Shown here one piece after another: positions 1 to 5,338 of a stretch of 5,780 bases of DNA (the stretch's first letter is position 1; each line of letters opens with the position of its first letter). A model generated the notes under the pieces. That model saw only the letters and a program-made list of their open reading frames with translations, was not told where the DNA came from and made no database searches. Position numbers and translations under genes: made by a program. The stretch lies in the NCBI GenBank assembly GCA_902470265.1, contig CABRFW010000108.1, positions 1 through 5,780 on the forward strand, in the 5' to 3' direction. This DNA comes from an uncultured Collinsella sp. GTDB taxonomy: Bacteria > Actinomycetota > Coriobacteriia > Coriobacteriales > Coriobacteriaceae.

Positions 1-14
1 GGCATGCGAGAAAG

Positions 15-38
15 CCTCGAGACGAAAGGAGCTCGAGG
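15..38. repeat. Inverted repeat with Shine-Dalgarno in its loop
   Basis: CCTCGAG (15-21) and CTCGAGG (32-38) are perfect 7-bp complements separated by a 10-nt loop. The loop contains AAAGGAG (25-31), the best ribosome-binding sequence for the small ORF starting at 45. In RNA this would be a hairpin presenting, or partly masking, the ribosome site; in DNA it could be an operator half-site pair. The stem is visible directly; any regulatory role is inference. Confidence 0.4.
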
Positions 39-44
39 ACGACC

Positions 45-218
45 ATGACCAAGAGCATTAGCAGGAGCCAGGCGAGGCTCATCGCATCGACCAACGCGAT
101 ATTCGGCGCCGACGAGGCGCGCGCGATGCTGCGCATCAGCCGTGACGCCATGTACCGGCTCGCCTCCCCCTTGCACTCACCGCCAGCGCATGCTATAAGG
201 TTGTTGGTGGCTCATTGA
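45..218 (+). pseudogene. Truncated excisionase/MerR-like helix-turn-helix ORF (57 aa)
   Basis: ATG at 45 follows AAAGGAG (25-31) and a closer GAGG (35-38), so translation is plausible. The 57-residue product is basic at the start (MTKSISRSQARL). Around residues 22-40 it contains the segment ADEARAMLRISRDAMYRLA, which resembles the helix-turn-helix of excisionase-type (HTH_17) DNA-binding proteins, where 'AA.LL.VSR.TVYRL' is usual. After residue 40 the similarity stops: the expected wing ('..G.IP....') is replaced by SPLHSPPAHAIRLL. That tail is encoded by DNA carrying a promoter (171-199) and the start of a predicted small RNA. I infer an N-terminal fragment cut at roughly 163-170 by arrival of the downstream cassette. 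It could still be a real small peptide. The family assignment is tentative because only one helix-turn-helix is visible. Confidence 0.4.
171..199 (+). promoter_or_regulatory. Sigma70-like promoter for small RNA/DUF3800 cassette
   Basis: A TTGCAC -35-like box (171-176, three of six consensus matches, with the TTG intact) is followed after exactly 17 bp by TATAAG (194-199, five of six). The -10 box is preceded by TGC (191-193), an extended -10 element. The expected transcription start is near 206, which is the first base of the hairpin at 206-224. This agreement between predicted start and predicted RNA fold is the main support. Confidence 0.5.
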
Positions 219-259
219 GCTACCTCCAAGTGCCGGGGGAGTCCCCCGGCTATTTTTTT
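206..259 (+). ncRNA. Predicted structured small RNA upstream of DUF3800 gene
   Basis: Two hairpins stand back to back. The first pairs 206-213 (GGTGGCTC) with 217-224 (GAGCTACC) over a 3-nt ATT loop, with one G-U pair. It may be extended by TTG (201-203) with CAA (227-229) across a 2x2 internal loop. The second is the intrinsic terminator at 232-259. With the promoter at 171-199 this would give an RNA of about 54 nt, followed 24 bp later by the DUF3800 start codon. Families of conserved RNAs upstream of DUF3800 genes (the 'DUF3800' RNA motifs, several numbered classes) have been reported in bacteria, with function unknown to me. Whether this sequence matches one of those covariance models cannot be tested here. 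The alternative is an ordinary attenuator leader for the DUF3800 mRNA. Confidence 0.45.
232..259 (+). terminator. Strong intrinsic terminator ahead of DUF3800 gene
   Basis: GCCGGGGG (232-239) pairs perfectly with CCCCCGGC (243-250) around an AGT loop. A T-rich tail follows, with seven consecutive T at 253-259. This is an unusually GC-rich 8-bp stem. It lies between the predicted promoter and the DUF3800 ORF, so most transcripts should end here and the protein would be made from read-through. That layout resembles type III toxin-antitoxin operons; the comparison is only architectural. Confidence 0.8.
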
Positions 260-282
260 ATCCATTCCATTAGGAGTCCCCA

Positions 283-807
283 TTGGCCAAGGAGCTCAGC
301 ATCTTTGTCGACGAGAGCGGAGACCGCGGCGGCAAGGCTCGCTACTATCTGCTCACACTCGTCTTCCACGACCAGGCAGACAGCATCGCCGAAGCGGTCA
401 CGGGCTATGAGGCCAAACTCGCCAAGGCCGACCTCCCAAACATCCCGTTCCACTCCGAGCCCCTCATGAACGGGCACATGGATTATGAGTTTCTCGGCAT
501 CGGGCAGCGCAAGGCCATGCTCGCCTACTTCTCCTCATTCGTCCGCAAACTTCCCATCTCCTATATAACGTTCGTCTACCGCCGCAGCCAGTTCGAAGAC
601 CCGGCAAGGCTAATGGAGCGCATGGGGCGCGACATCTCCTCCGCCATGGTTGAGCACTTGGACTTCTTCCAGTCCTTCGACGATGTGAAGGTCCATTACG
701 ACAACGGTCAGGACATCGTCAAGCAAGCGCTCGACCGCTCAGTGGGCAAGGTCCTCTCAAAGGGGGTCGTCCGGCGCCGCAAGACCTCGATGACCGACTT
801 ACGATAG
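283..807 (+). CDS. DUF3800 family protein, probably C-terminally truncated
   Basis: The TTG start at 283 is chosen because AGGAG (272-276) sits six bases upstream and because translation immediately yields the family's N-terminal motif. The 174-aa product has the DUF3800 signature DESGDRG at residues 10-16, a middle segment FHSEPLMNGHMDYEFL (56-71) matching the family's conserved histidine region, and YDNGQ at 139-143. DUF3800 proteins are uncharacterised. They are common in phages, mobile elements and defence islands, and their conserved acidic residues have suggested a nuclease-like fold. Members I recall are about 220-260 aa and end with a conserved 'DYRL.QVADYLC' type segment. Here the frame reads MTDLR and stops exactly where that segment should begin, so the last conserved block is missing. 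There are no membrane segments or signal peptide. It follows a predicted small RNA. The family call is firm; whether the protein is functional is doubtful. Confidence 0.8.
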   Translation: MAKELSIFVDESGDRGGKARYYLLTLVFHDQADSIAEAVTGYEAKLAKADLPNIPFHSEPLMNGHMDYEFLGIGQRKAMLAYFSSFVRKLPISYITFVYRRSQFEDPARLMERMGRDISSAMVEHLDFFQSFDDVKVHYDNGQDIVKQALDRSVGKVLSKGVVRRRKTSMTDLR

Positions 808-928
808 GCAACATCCATATAGTGAAACAGAATTCTTTGAATTCGATCGATATCTTTTTTCAACATGGCAGAGCAAGAGAAACGGGAAGGGGAAAGACAG
901 TCTTCCTTGGGGTGTACCAATCGATTAG
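794..928 (+). pseudogene. Possible 3' remnant of an unidentified gene
   Basis: Immediately after the DUF3800 break, the frame shifted by one (codons in phase with 794) stays open for 44 codons to TAG at 926-928. It reads roughly TYDRQHPYSETEFF, then EFDRYLFSTWQSKRNGKG, ending SLPWGVPID. The alternation of acidic and aromatic residues looks protein-like, and the stop lies 8 bp from the end of the convergent DUF2971 gene, as expected of two genes meeting tail to tail. There is no start codon or ribosome site, so at most it is a gene tail joined to DUF3800 by a deletion or insertion. A second frame is also open here to 935, which weakens the case. I recognise no family. Confidence 0.25.
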
Positions 929-936
929 CGGCTAAC

Positions 937-1995
937 TTATTCTTCTGTTGATTGGTAAGAGCGAATTGCAAGCTTGCCAGTTCCCTCGTCAATATGCGCC
1001 TGCAAAATTTCTTTTATTCCGGCGGACTTGGCTGCATCCACAACGCTTCGCTTTTCCGATTCTTTCATGTGGAGGCCTAACACGACTGACGAGGGAACCA
1101 TCTGAATCGATGGTCTACCCTCTGCAGACCCTCTGCATAAAAGTCTCCATTCGCAGTCGTACTCGTGCTGCTTACGCTTGATAAGCGTGACCTTTTCGAA
1201 CTCCCACCTAATTGATTCCTTAAGATATTTGATAAGTTCTGGGCAGGATACTTTCACATTAGCTGGCAACTCACGAAGGAGAAGGAGTGCAAGTGCGTAT
1301 CGTGTTGCATCGTACCCCTCATTCGAGTAGTAAATAGGGAAAGGGGCCAAAGAGGAATCGTCATTCGCGCAGAGTCCACAACTGTTCTTTTGGCCGCATA
1401 GAAATCTTATGGAACAGTTCGCATCGTATATCTGTACAAAGCCCTTATGGTTATCTGCGTATTTCAGCCACAGCACCTCGTTAAGCGGGTCATCGCAGAA
1501 GCAAAGGGAGTATCCGACGTTTTGCACTATTCGCCTAATATCGTCGATTTGACTGTTCAGCTGATCGAACTGAAACGGGAGCTCTTCTATTTCAGCCCTT
1601 CCAATTATATCGCGCAGTTTGTTGAAGTCAGGGATGCCGAATTGGCCAAGCAGAGCGATAATCTCTTTAAGGGGGTGTCCTCTGAATGCATCGATAATCA
1701 GATTGAACTGGATTTGGAGAGCCTTTTTGTCGACATAAAAATATGTGTCGAGAGGATCGTCATAATATGGGGGAGAAGAGAACAAGAGTGTGTTCGTGCG
1801 CAATTGCTCAAGAGAACCGGGTTCAAACGTCCTGAAACGGCACAGCCGATTGACTCGAGGACGGGCTTGCAAGACCGTATCTCGAACCTCTTTTGAAAAA
1901 CCGCGTGCTCTTGAGAGAGTGTCCCAAAACTCCCGTCTTTTTTTGGAACCCAGTACGGCCTCCCTTTCGATTTCTTCGTAACTTTCGTTGTCCAT
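937..1995 (-). CDS. DUF2971 family protein
   Basis: The product is 352 aa from ATG at 1995. The frame is open further upstream to 2199, but the extra 68 codons are low-complexity and lack similarity, whereas AAGGA (2004-2008) sits 8 bases before the 1995 start. ATG 2001 is a less well-spaced alternative. DUF2971 landmarks are visible: LCRFRTFEPGSLEQLR at 51-66 leading into LLFSSPPYYDDPLD (70-83); SLCFCDDPLNEVLWLKYAD at 163-181 followed by NHKGF; EYDCEWRLL at 278-286; and a C-terminal VVLGLHMKESEK segment at 304-315 followed by AGIKEILQA. The family has no established biochemical role and occurs often in accessory and defence-associated loci. There is no signal peptide or transmembrane segment, so it is probably cytosolic. 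Its base composition is clearly lower in GC than guaA and ansA, with many AT-ending codons, which suggests horizontal acquisition. It converges on the broken DUF3800 region. Family call good; function unknown. Confidence 0.8.
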   Translation of the reverse strand: MDNESYEEIEREAVLGSKKRREFWDTLSRARGFSKEVRDTVLQARPRVNRLCRFRTFEPGSLEQLRTNTLLFSSPPYYDDPLDTYFYVDKKALQIQFNLIIDAFRGHPLKEIIALLGQFGIPDFNKLRDIIGRAEIEELPFQFDQLNSQIDDIRRIVQNVGYSLCFCDDPLNEVLWLKYADNHKGFVQIYDANCSIRFLCGQKNSCGLCANDDSSLAPFPIYYSNEGYDATRYALALLLLRELPANVKVSCPELIKYLKESIRWEFEKVTLIKRKQHEYDCEWRLLCRGSAEGRPSIQMVPSSVVLGLHMKESEKRSVVDAAKSAGIKEILQAHIDEGTGKLAIRSYQSTEE

Positions 1996-2040
1996 CGGCA
2001 TGGTCCTTGTGAGGGTCGTTCTTATATTGTTCTTGGCTAT

Positions 2041-2046
2041 ATTATA
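2041..2046 (-). promoter_or_regulatory. -10-like TATAAT upstream of DUF2971 gene
   Basis: On the minus strand an exact TATAAT occurs about 40 bp before the preferred DUF2971 start. No convincing -35 box lies 16-18 bp upstream and there is no extended TGn, so this may be a weak or activator-dependent promoter, or a chance match in AT-rich DNA. A second -10-like TATAAG lies at 2021-2026. Confidence 0.3.
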
Positions 2047-2125
2047 TGTGCCGTCTTGCGTCCTTCGGTTATGCGCTGGCCTTTCATTGTCTGATTTATT
2101 CGCTGTGCGACCTGCGGTTTTCCCT

Positions 2126-2311
2126 TTGACGCACACTTGACGTCGCTTATTTCGCAAAATCGCGCAATTTTGGGCGGGAACTTGCGCCCATGACGTCATT
2201 TTCTATCTCACGACGTTCGATTCAGAATTTCAGCACATTATTGTGCTTTCGAACGGACGTGAGCAAAAGCGATCATTATTGACCTGCGATTTTGCTCGTT
2301 AAATGCTCGTT
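2126..2311. repeat. Cluster of inverted and 11-bp-spaced tandem repeats
   Basis: This gene-free stretch upstream of the DUF2971 gene contains many small symmetries. TTGACG occurs twice, 11 bp apart (2126-2131, 2137-2142). CAAAAT (2155-2160) pairs with ATTTTG (2167-2172). TGGGCG (2171-2176) pairs with CGCCCA (2185-2190). TGACGTCA (2191-2198) is self-complementary. A long hairpin runs 2207-2263. GAGCAAAA (2261-2268) pairs with TTTTGCTC (2290-2297). TGCTCGTT is repeated with an 11-bp period (2293-2300, 2304-2311). No ORF, tRNA or known riboswitch was recognised. The density suggests a regulatory or recombination region, but AT-rich DNA produces some of this by chance. Confidence 0.4.
2207..2263. 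repeat. Long imperfect hairpin (57 nt)
   Basis: CTCACG (2207-2212) pairs with CGTGAG (2258-2263), and CGTTCGA (2214-2220) pairs with TCGAACG (2249-2255), with only a 1x2 interior mismatch between them. Within the loop AGCACA (2232-2237) pairs with TGTGCT (2242-2247) around TTAT. This gives 19 base pairs in three stacked helices. There is no T-run after it on either strand, so it is not a simple terminator. Its outer arm shares GAG 2261-2263 with the next inverted repeat, so the two folds exclude each other. Confidence 0.5.
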
Positions 2312-2327
2312 ATTCGGGTTGCGAGGC

Positions 2328-2392
2328 AAAAAGAAATCCAGTGGCTTGCAGGTTTACCAGGTGAAAAACCTGTCTAAATGAAGCCACTGGAT
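2328..2392 (-). terminator. Probable guaA transcription terminator
   Basis: ATCCAGTGGCTT (2336-2347) is a perfect 12-bp complement of AAGCCACTGGAT (2381-2392). Read on the minus strand, the stem is followed directly by TTCTTTTT (positions 2335 down to 2328). It lies 44 bp past the guaA stop codon. The 33-nt loop contains a further hairpin with two mutually exclusive pairings: CAGGTTT (2349-2355) or CAGGT (2358-2362) with the ACCTG block ending at 2372. The stem is longer than usual for a terminator, so a palindromic element serving as one is also possible. Confidence 0.6.
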
Positions 2393-2436
2393 GAAAAATC
2401 AGGCTACTAAATGAACCTTACAATAATGTGCGGATG

Positions 2437-4035
2437 TTACTCCCACTCGATGGTCGCGGGCGGCTTGGACGTGATGTCGTAGCAGACGCGGTTGGCGCCG
2501 GGAACCTCGGCCACGATGCGGCCGGAGATGCGGGCCAGCACGTCGTAGGGCAGCTTGGCCCAGTCGGCGGTCATGGCATCGCTGGACTCAACGGCGCGCA
2601 GGATGATCGGGCGCTGGTAGGTGCGCTCGTCGCCCATAACACCGACGGACTTAATGTCGGGCAGGACCGCAAAGTACTGCCAGCAGCTGTGTTCGGAGTT
2701 GCGCTCGCCGGTCTGCTCAAACAGACGCTGGTTGTAGGCGTCGAGCTCCTCGCGCACGATGGCGTCGGCGTTCTTGAGGATCTCGAGCTTTTCCTTGTCG
2801 ACCGCGCCGATGATGCGGATGGCCAGACCCGGGCCCGGGAAAGGCTGACGGAACACGATGTGACCCGGCAGGCCAAGCGCCAGACCAAGTGCGCGGACCT
2901 CGTCCTTAAAGAAGTGGTCGAGCGGCTCAATAAGGTCGAAGTGTACGCCCTCGGGGAACGGGATCAGGTTGTGGTGGCTCTTGATGGTGGCCGTCTTGCC
3001 GCCCGTCTTGCGAGCACCGGACTCGATGATGTCGGGATAGATGGTGCCCTGAGCCAGATACTTGACCGGCTTGCCATCGGTCTCGAGCTGCTGCGCCACG
3101 GCGAAGAACTCTTTCCAGAACTGCGTACCGATGATGCGGCGCTTCTCCTCGGGCTCGGTCACGCCGGCCAGAAGCTCGGCATAACGGTCCTCGGCGTGGA
3201 CGTGAATAAAGTCGACGTCAAACTGCTTGGTGAAGACCTCCTCCACCTGCTCGGGCTCACCCTTGCGCAGCAGGCCGTGGTTAATGAACACGCAGGTCAT
3301 CTGCTTGCCCACGGCGCGGGCGCCCAGCGCAGCCACGACGGAGGAGTCGACGCCACCGGACAGGGCCAGAATCACGCGGTCGTCGCCGACCTTCTCGCGG
3401 AACTCGGCCGTCATGGTCTCGACCAGGTTGTCCATGCTCCAGTTGGGCTCCAGGCCGCAGATCTCAAACAGGAAGTTGCTCAGCAGCTGCTGACCGTACT
3501 CGGAGTGCTTGACCTCGGGGTGGAACTGCGTGGTGAAGATCTTGCGCTCGACGCACTCCATGGCGGCAACCGGGCACACGTCGGTGCTGGCGGTAACGGT
3601 AAAGCCCTCGGGCACCTCGGAAACGGCGTCGCGATGGCTCATCCACACGGTCTGCTCCATAGGCGTGGAGTTAAAGAGCTTGGCGCCGGCCGTGCGCGTG
3701 ATGGTGGCGCGGCCGTACTCGCCCACCTCTGAGTGGCCGACCTTGCCGCCGAGCGTCACGGCCGTGATCTGATGGCCGTAGCAAAAGCCCAGGACGGGAA
3801 GGCCCAGGTCAAAGATGGCGGGATCGATGGACGGAGCGTCCTCGGCATACACAGAAGCCGGGCCGCCGGAAAGGATGAGCGCAGAGGCGTTCATCTCGCG
3901 AATCTCGTCGGCCGAGATGTCGCAGGGGACGATCTCGGAATACACGTTGAGGTCGCGGACGCGACGGGCAATGAGCTGACCGTACTGCGCACCAAAGTCG
4001 AGTACGAGGACCTTTGCGGAAGCCTTTTGATCCAT
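2437..4035 (-). CDS. guaA: GMP synthase (glutamine-hydrolysing)
   Basis: This cytosolic enzyme converts XMP, ATP and glutamine to GMP in the last step of guanine nucleotide synthesis. The 532-aa product has the standard two-part layout. The class I glutamine amidotransferase domain (about 8-195) carries the nucleophile Cys85 in LGFCYGHQ and the partners His172 and Glu174 in TQFHPEV. The ATP-pyrophosphatase domain (from about 215) carries the SGGVDSS loop at 226-232. The C-terminal dimerisation domain has QPFPGPGLAIRI (397-408) and ends KPPATIEWE, as in most GuaA proteins. The start at 4035 is preferred over an in-frame ATG at 4071 because it gives the usual N-terminus (MDQKASAKVLVLDFGAQYGQ) and has a GAGGGGG ribosome site at 4040-4046. 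All key residues are present and the length is normal (the E. coli enzyme is 525 aa). It is transcribed alone, divergent from the asparaginase gene, with a probable terminator downstream. Confidence 0.97.
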   Translation of the reverse strand: MDQKASAKVLVLDFGAQYGQLIARRVRDLNVYSEIVPCDISADEIREMNASALILSGGPASVYAEDAPSIDPAIFDLGLPVLGFCYGHQITAVTLGGKVGHSEVGEYGRATITRTAGAKLFNSTPMEQTVWMSHRDAVSEVPEGFTVTASTDVCPVAAMECVERKIFTTQFHPEVKHSEYGQQLLSNFLFEICGLEPNWSMDNLVETMTAEFREKVGDDRVILALSGGVDSSVVAALGARAVGKQMTCVFINHGLLRKGEPEQVEEVFTKQFDVDFIHVHAEDRYAELLAGVTEPEEKRRIIGTQFWKEFFAVAQQLETDGKPVKYLAQGTIYPDIIESGARKTGGKTATIKSHHNLIPFPEGVHFDLIEPLDHFFKDEVRALGLALGLPGHIVFRQPFPGPGLAIRIIGAVDKEKLEILKNADAIVREELDAYNQRLFEQTGERNSEHSCWQYFAVLPDIKSVGVMGDERTYQRPIILRAVESSDAMTADWAKLPYDVLARISGRIVAEVPGANRVCYDITSKPPATIEWE

Positions 4036-4084
4036 GGTTCCCCCTCTTGTTGGCGGGGAGCCGGTGCTCACCCGCGCGAATAAA

Positions 4085-4127
4085 CGAGAATAACTTTCAT
4101 AGTGTACACGTTATATGGGGTTTCTCG
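4085..4127. promoter_or_regulatory. Operator-like inverted repeats upstream of guaA
   Basis: CGAGAA (4085-4090) is complementary to TTCTCG (4122-4127). Inside it, TAAC (4091-4094) is complementary to GTTA (4110-4113), and between these lies the palindrome GTGTACAC (4102-4109). The cluster is 50-92 bp upstream of the guaA start, where a promoter or operator is expected. I could not pick a clear -35/-10 pair for guaA, and the region matches no purine riboswitch I recognise. Confidence 0.3.
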
Positions 4128-4223
4128 TCCCTCGCAGCCATCAGCGCACGGCAAACGCACGACCCGGGCCCCTATTTGACGGCAATTGAAGTGTTACCAG
4201 ACGTTACAGATGATGTAATACGT

Positions 4224-4251
4224 TTGAACATTGGACGCCCTGTGCCACAAT
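4224..4251 (+). promoter_or_regulatory. Candidate promoter for the asparaginase gene
   Basis: TTGAAC (4224-4229) and CACAAT (4246-4251) are separated by 16 bp. The -10-like box is preceded by TGC (4243-4245), an extended -10. This would give a leader of roughly 45 nt before the start at 4303. Each box matches four of six consensus bases, so the call is moderate at best. TTGACG at 4176-4181 and TGTAAT at 4214-4219 are further promoter-like words with poor spacing to each other. Confidence 0.35.
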
Positions 4252-4302
4252 ACTGCCGAACGACTCCGCCTCTGCGGCGGCAAATACGATAGGAATATCA
4301 GC

Positions 4303-5316
4303 ATGAAGCGCATCCTTCTCATCGCCACGGGCGGCACCATCGCATCGACCGAGGACGGCAACGGCCTCTCCCCCGCCCTGACCGGTGAGGAGCTCGCCCA
4401 GAGCGTCCCCGAGATCTCGGGCCTCTGCGAGCTCGACGTCGTGCAGCCCATGAACATCGACAGCACCAACATGCGTCCCAGTGACTGGATGTGTATCCGC
4501 GACGTCATCGTCGAGGGTTATGCCGACCACGACGGCTTCGTGATTCTGCACGGCACCGACACCATGAGCTACACCGCGGCAGCGCTTTCCTATCTGATTC
4601 AGGACAGTCCCAAGCCCATCGTACTCACCGGCTCGCAAAAGCCCATGGGCAATCCCTTTACCGACGCCAAGCTCAACCTGTACCAGAGCCTGCTCTATGC
4701 GCTCGACGAACACTCGCACGACGTCTCAATCGTGTTTGGCGGCGTAGCCATTGCCGGTACGCGCGCCCGCAAGCAGCGCACCATGAGCTTTAACGCGTTC
4801 ATTAGCGTCAACTATCCGCCCATTGCCTACATCCGCAACGACCGCATCGTGCGCAACGGGCTCCACGGCACGCATCAGGGCGAAAACCCGGTGCGTTTCT
4901 ACGACAGCATCAACCCACGCGTGTTTGTCCTTAAGCTGACGCCCGGCGTAAACCCGGGTATCCTTGACGCCCTTGCCGATAGCTACGACGCCGTGATTCT
5001 GGAGACCTTTGGCATCGGCGGTATCCCCGAGTTTGGCGAGTCCGGCGAGTCATTCCAAGAGGCAATTTTCCGCTGGGTCAATTCGGGTCGCACCGTCGTT
5101 ATGACCACACAGGTCCCCGAGGAGGGCCTCGATTTGGGTGTTTATGAGGTCGGCCGTGCCTACGCCGACCATCCGGGCATTCTACGCGGCGACGATATGA
5201 CAACCGAGACGCTCGTGGCCAAAACCATGTGGGCACTCGGCCAGTCACGTGATGCGGCAGAGATTCAACGCCTGTTCTACAGCCAAGTCAATCACGACCG
5301 TATCCCGATGGTGTAA
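4303..5316 (+). CDS. ansA: Type I (cytoplasmic) L-asparaginase
   Basis: The enzyme hydrolyses L-asparagine to L-aspartate and ammonia. The 337-aa product starts at ATG 4303, which has AGGAA (4291-4295) seven bases upstream. The open frame extends to 4231 but the added residues are not part of the family. Both catalytic threonines are in place: Thr12 in ATGGTIAS (8-15) and Thr85 in LHGTDTMSY (82-90), with Asp86 and Lys113 (TGSQKPM, 109-115) completing the proton-relay set. Ser54 in NIDSTNM is the expected substrate-binding position. The C-terminal domain, with LETFGIGG at 233-240, is intact. There is no signal peptide, and the length fits the cytoplasmic type I group rather than the secreted type II enzymes. 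It diverges from guaA and converges on the XRE regulator with a 22-bp gap. No clear terminator hairpin is visible between the two stops. Annotation as a generic asparaginase is very secure; the type I subtype is likely. Confidence 0.93.
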   Translation: MKRILLIATGGTIASTEDGNGLSPALTGEELAQSVPEISGLCELDVVQPMNIDSTNMRPSDWMCIRDVIVEGYADHDGFVILHGTDTMSYTAAALSYLIQDSPKPIVLTGSQKPMGNPFTDAKLNLYQSLLYALDEHSHDVSIVFGGVAIAGTRARKQRTMSFNAFISVNYPPIAYIRNDRIVRNGLHGTHQGENPVRFYDSINPRVFVLKLTPGVNPGILDALADSYDAVILETFGIGGIPEFGESGESFQEAIFRWVNSGRTVVMTTQVPEEGLDLGVYEVGRAYADHPGILRGDDMTTETLVAKTMWALGQSRDAAEIQRLFYSQVNHDRIPMV

Positions 5317-5338
5317 TTCAGTTTTCGACGGGTATCCC

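Noticed and set aside
827..849. GAATTC-TTT-GAATTC inverted repeat and nearby GATCGATATC
   Set aside because: A 6-bp stem with a 3-nt loop in AT-rich DNA is expected by chance, and the run of T after it follows only at a distance, so it is not a convincing terminator.
708..992. 94-codon minus-strand ORF spanning the DUF3800 3' end
   Set aside because: Half of it is the antisense of the DUF3800 coding region and the rest overlaps the end of the DUF2971 gene. No ribosome site or family match was seen.
1447..1896. 149-codon plus-strand ORF inside the DUF2971 region
   Set aside because: It is opposite the conserved DUF2971 core motifs, has no ribosome site and no family resemblance.
1996..2199. 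68-codon N-terminal extension of the DUF2971 ORF
   Set aside because: The extension is rich in Asn, Arg, Thr and Lys without domain similarity, has no good ribosome site at 2199, and overlaps the best -10 box. ATG 1995 has AAGGA at proper spacing.
2428..3732. 434-codon plus-strand ORF antisense to guaA
   Set aside because: It lies entirely opposite an unmistakable full-length GuaA. Its Leu/Gly/Ala/Val/Asp-rich, His-containing sequence is typical of an antisense frame in GC-rich DNA, and it has no recognisable domain.
4204..4719. 171-codon minus-strand ORF opposite the asparaginase gene
   Set aside because: It is antisense to the catalytic N-terminal half of a clear asparaginase.
5317..5338. 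Bidirectional terminator between ansA and the XRE gene
   Set aside because: The 22-bp gap contains only a weak GGG-TAT-CCC symmetry and no T-tract hairpin, so no terminator is called.
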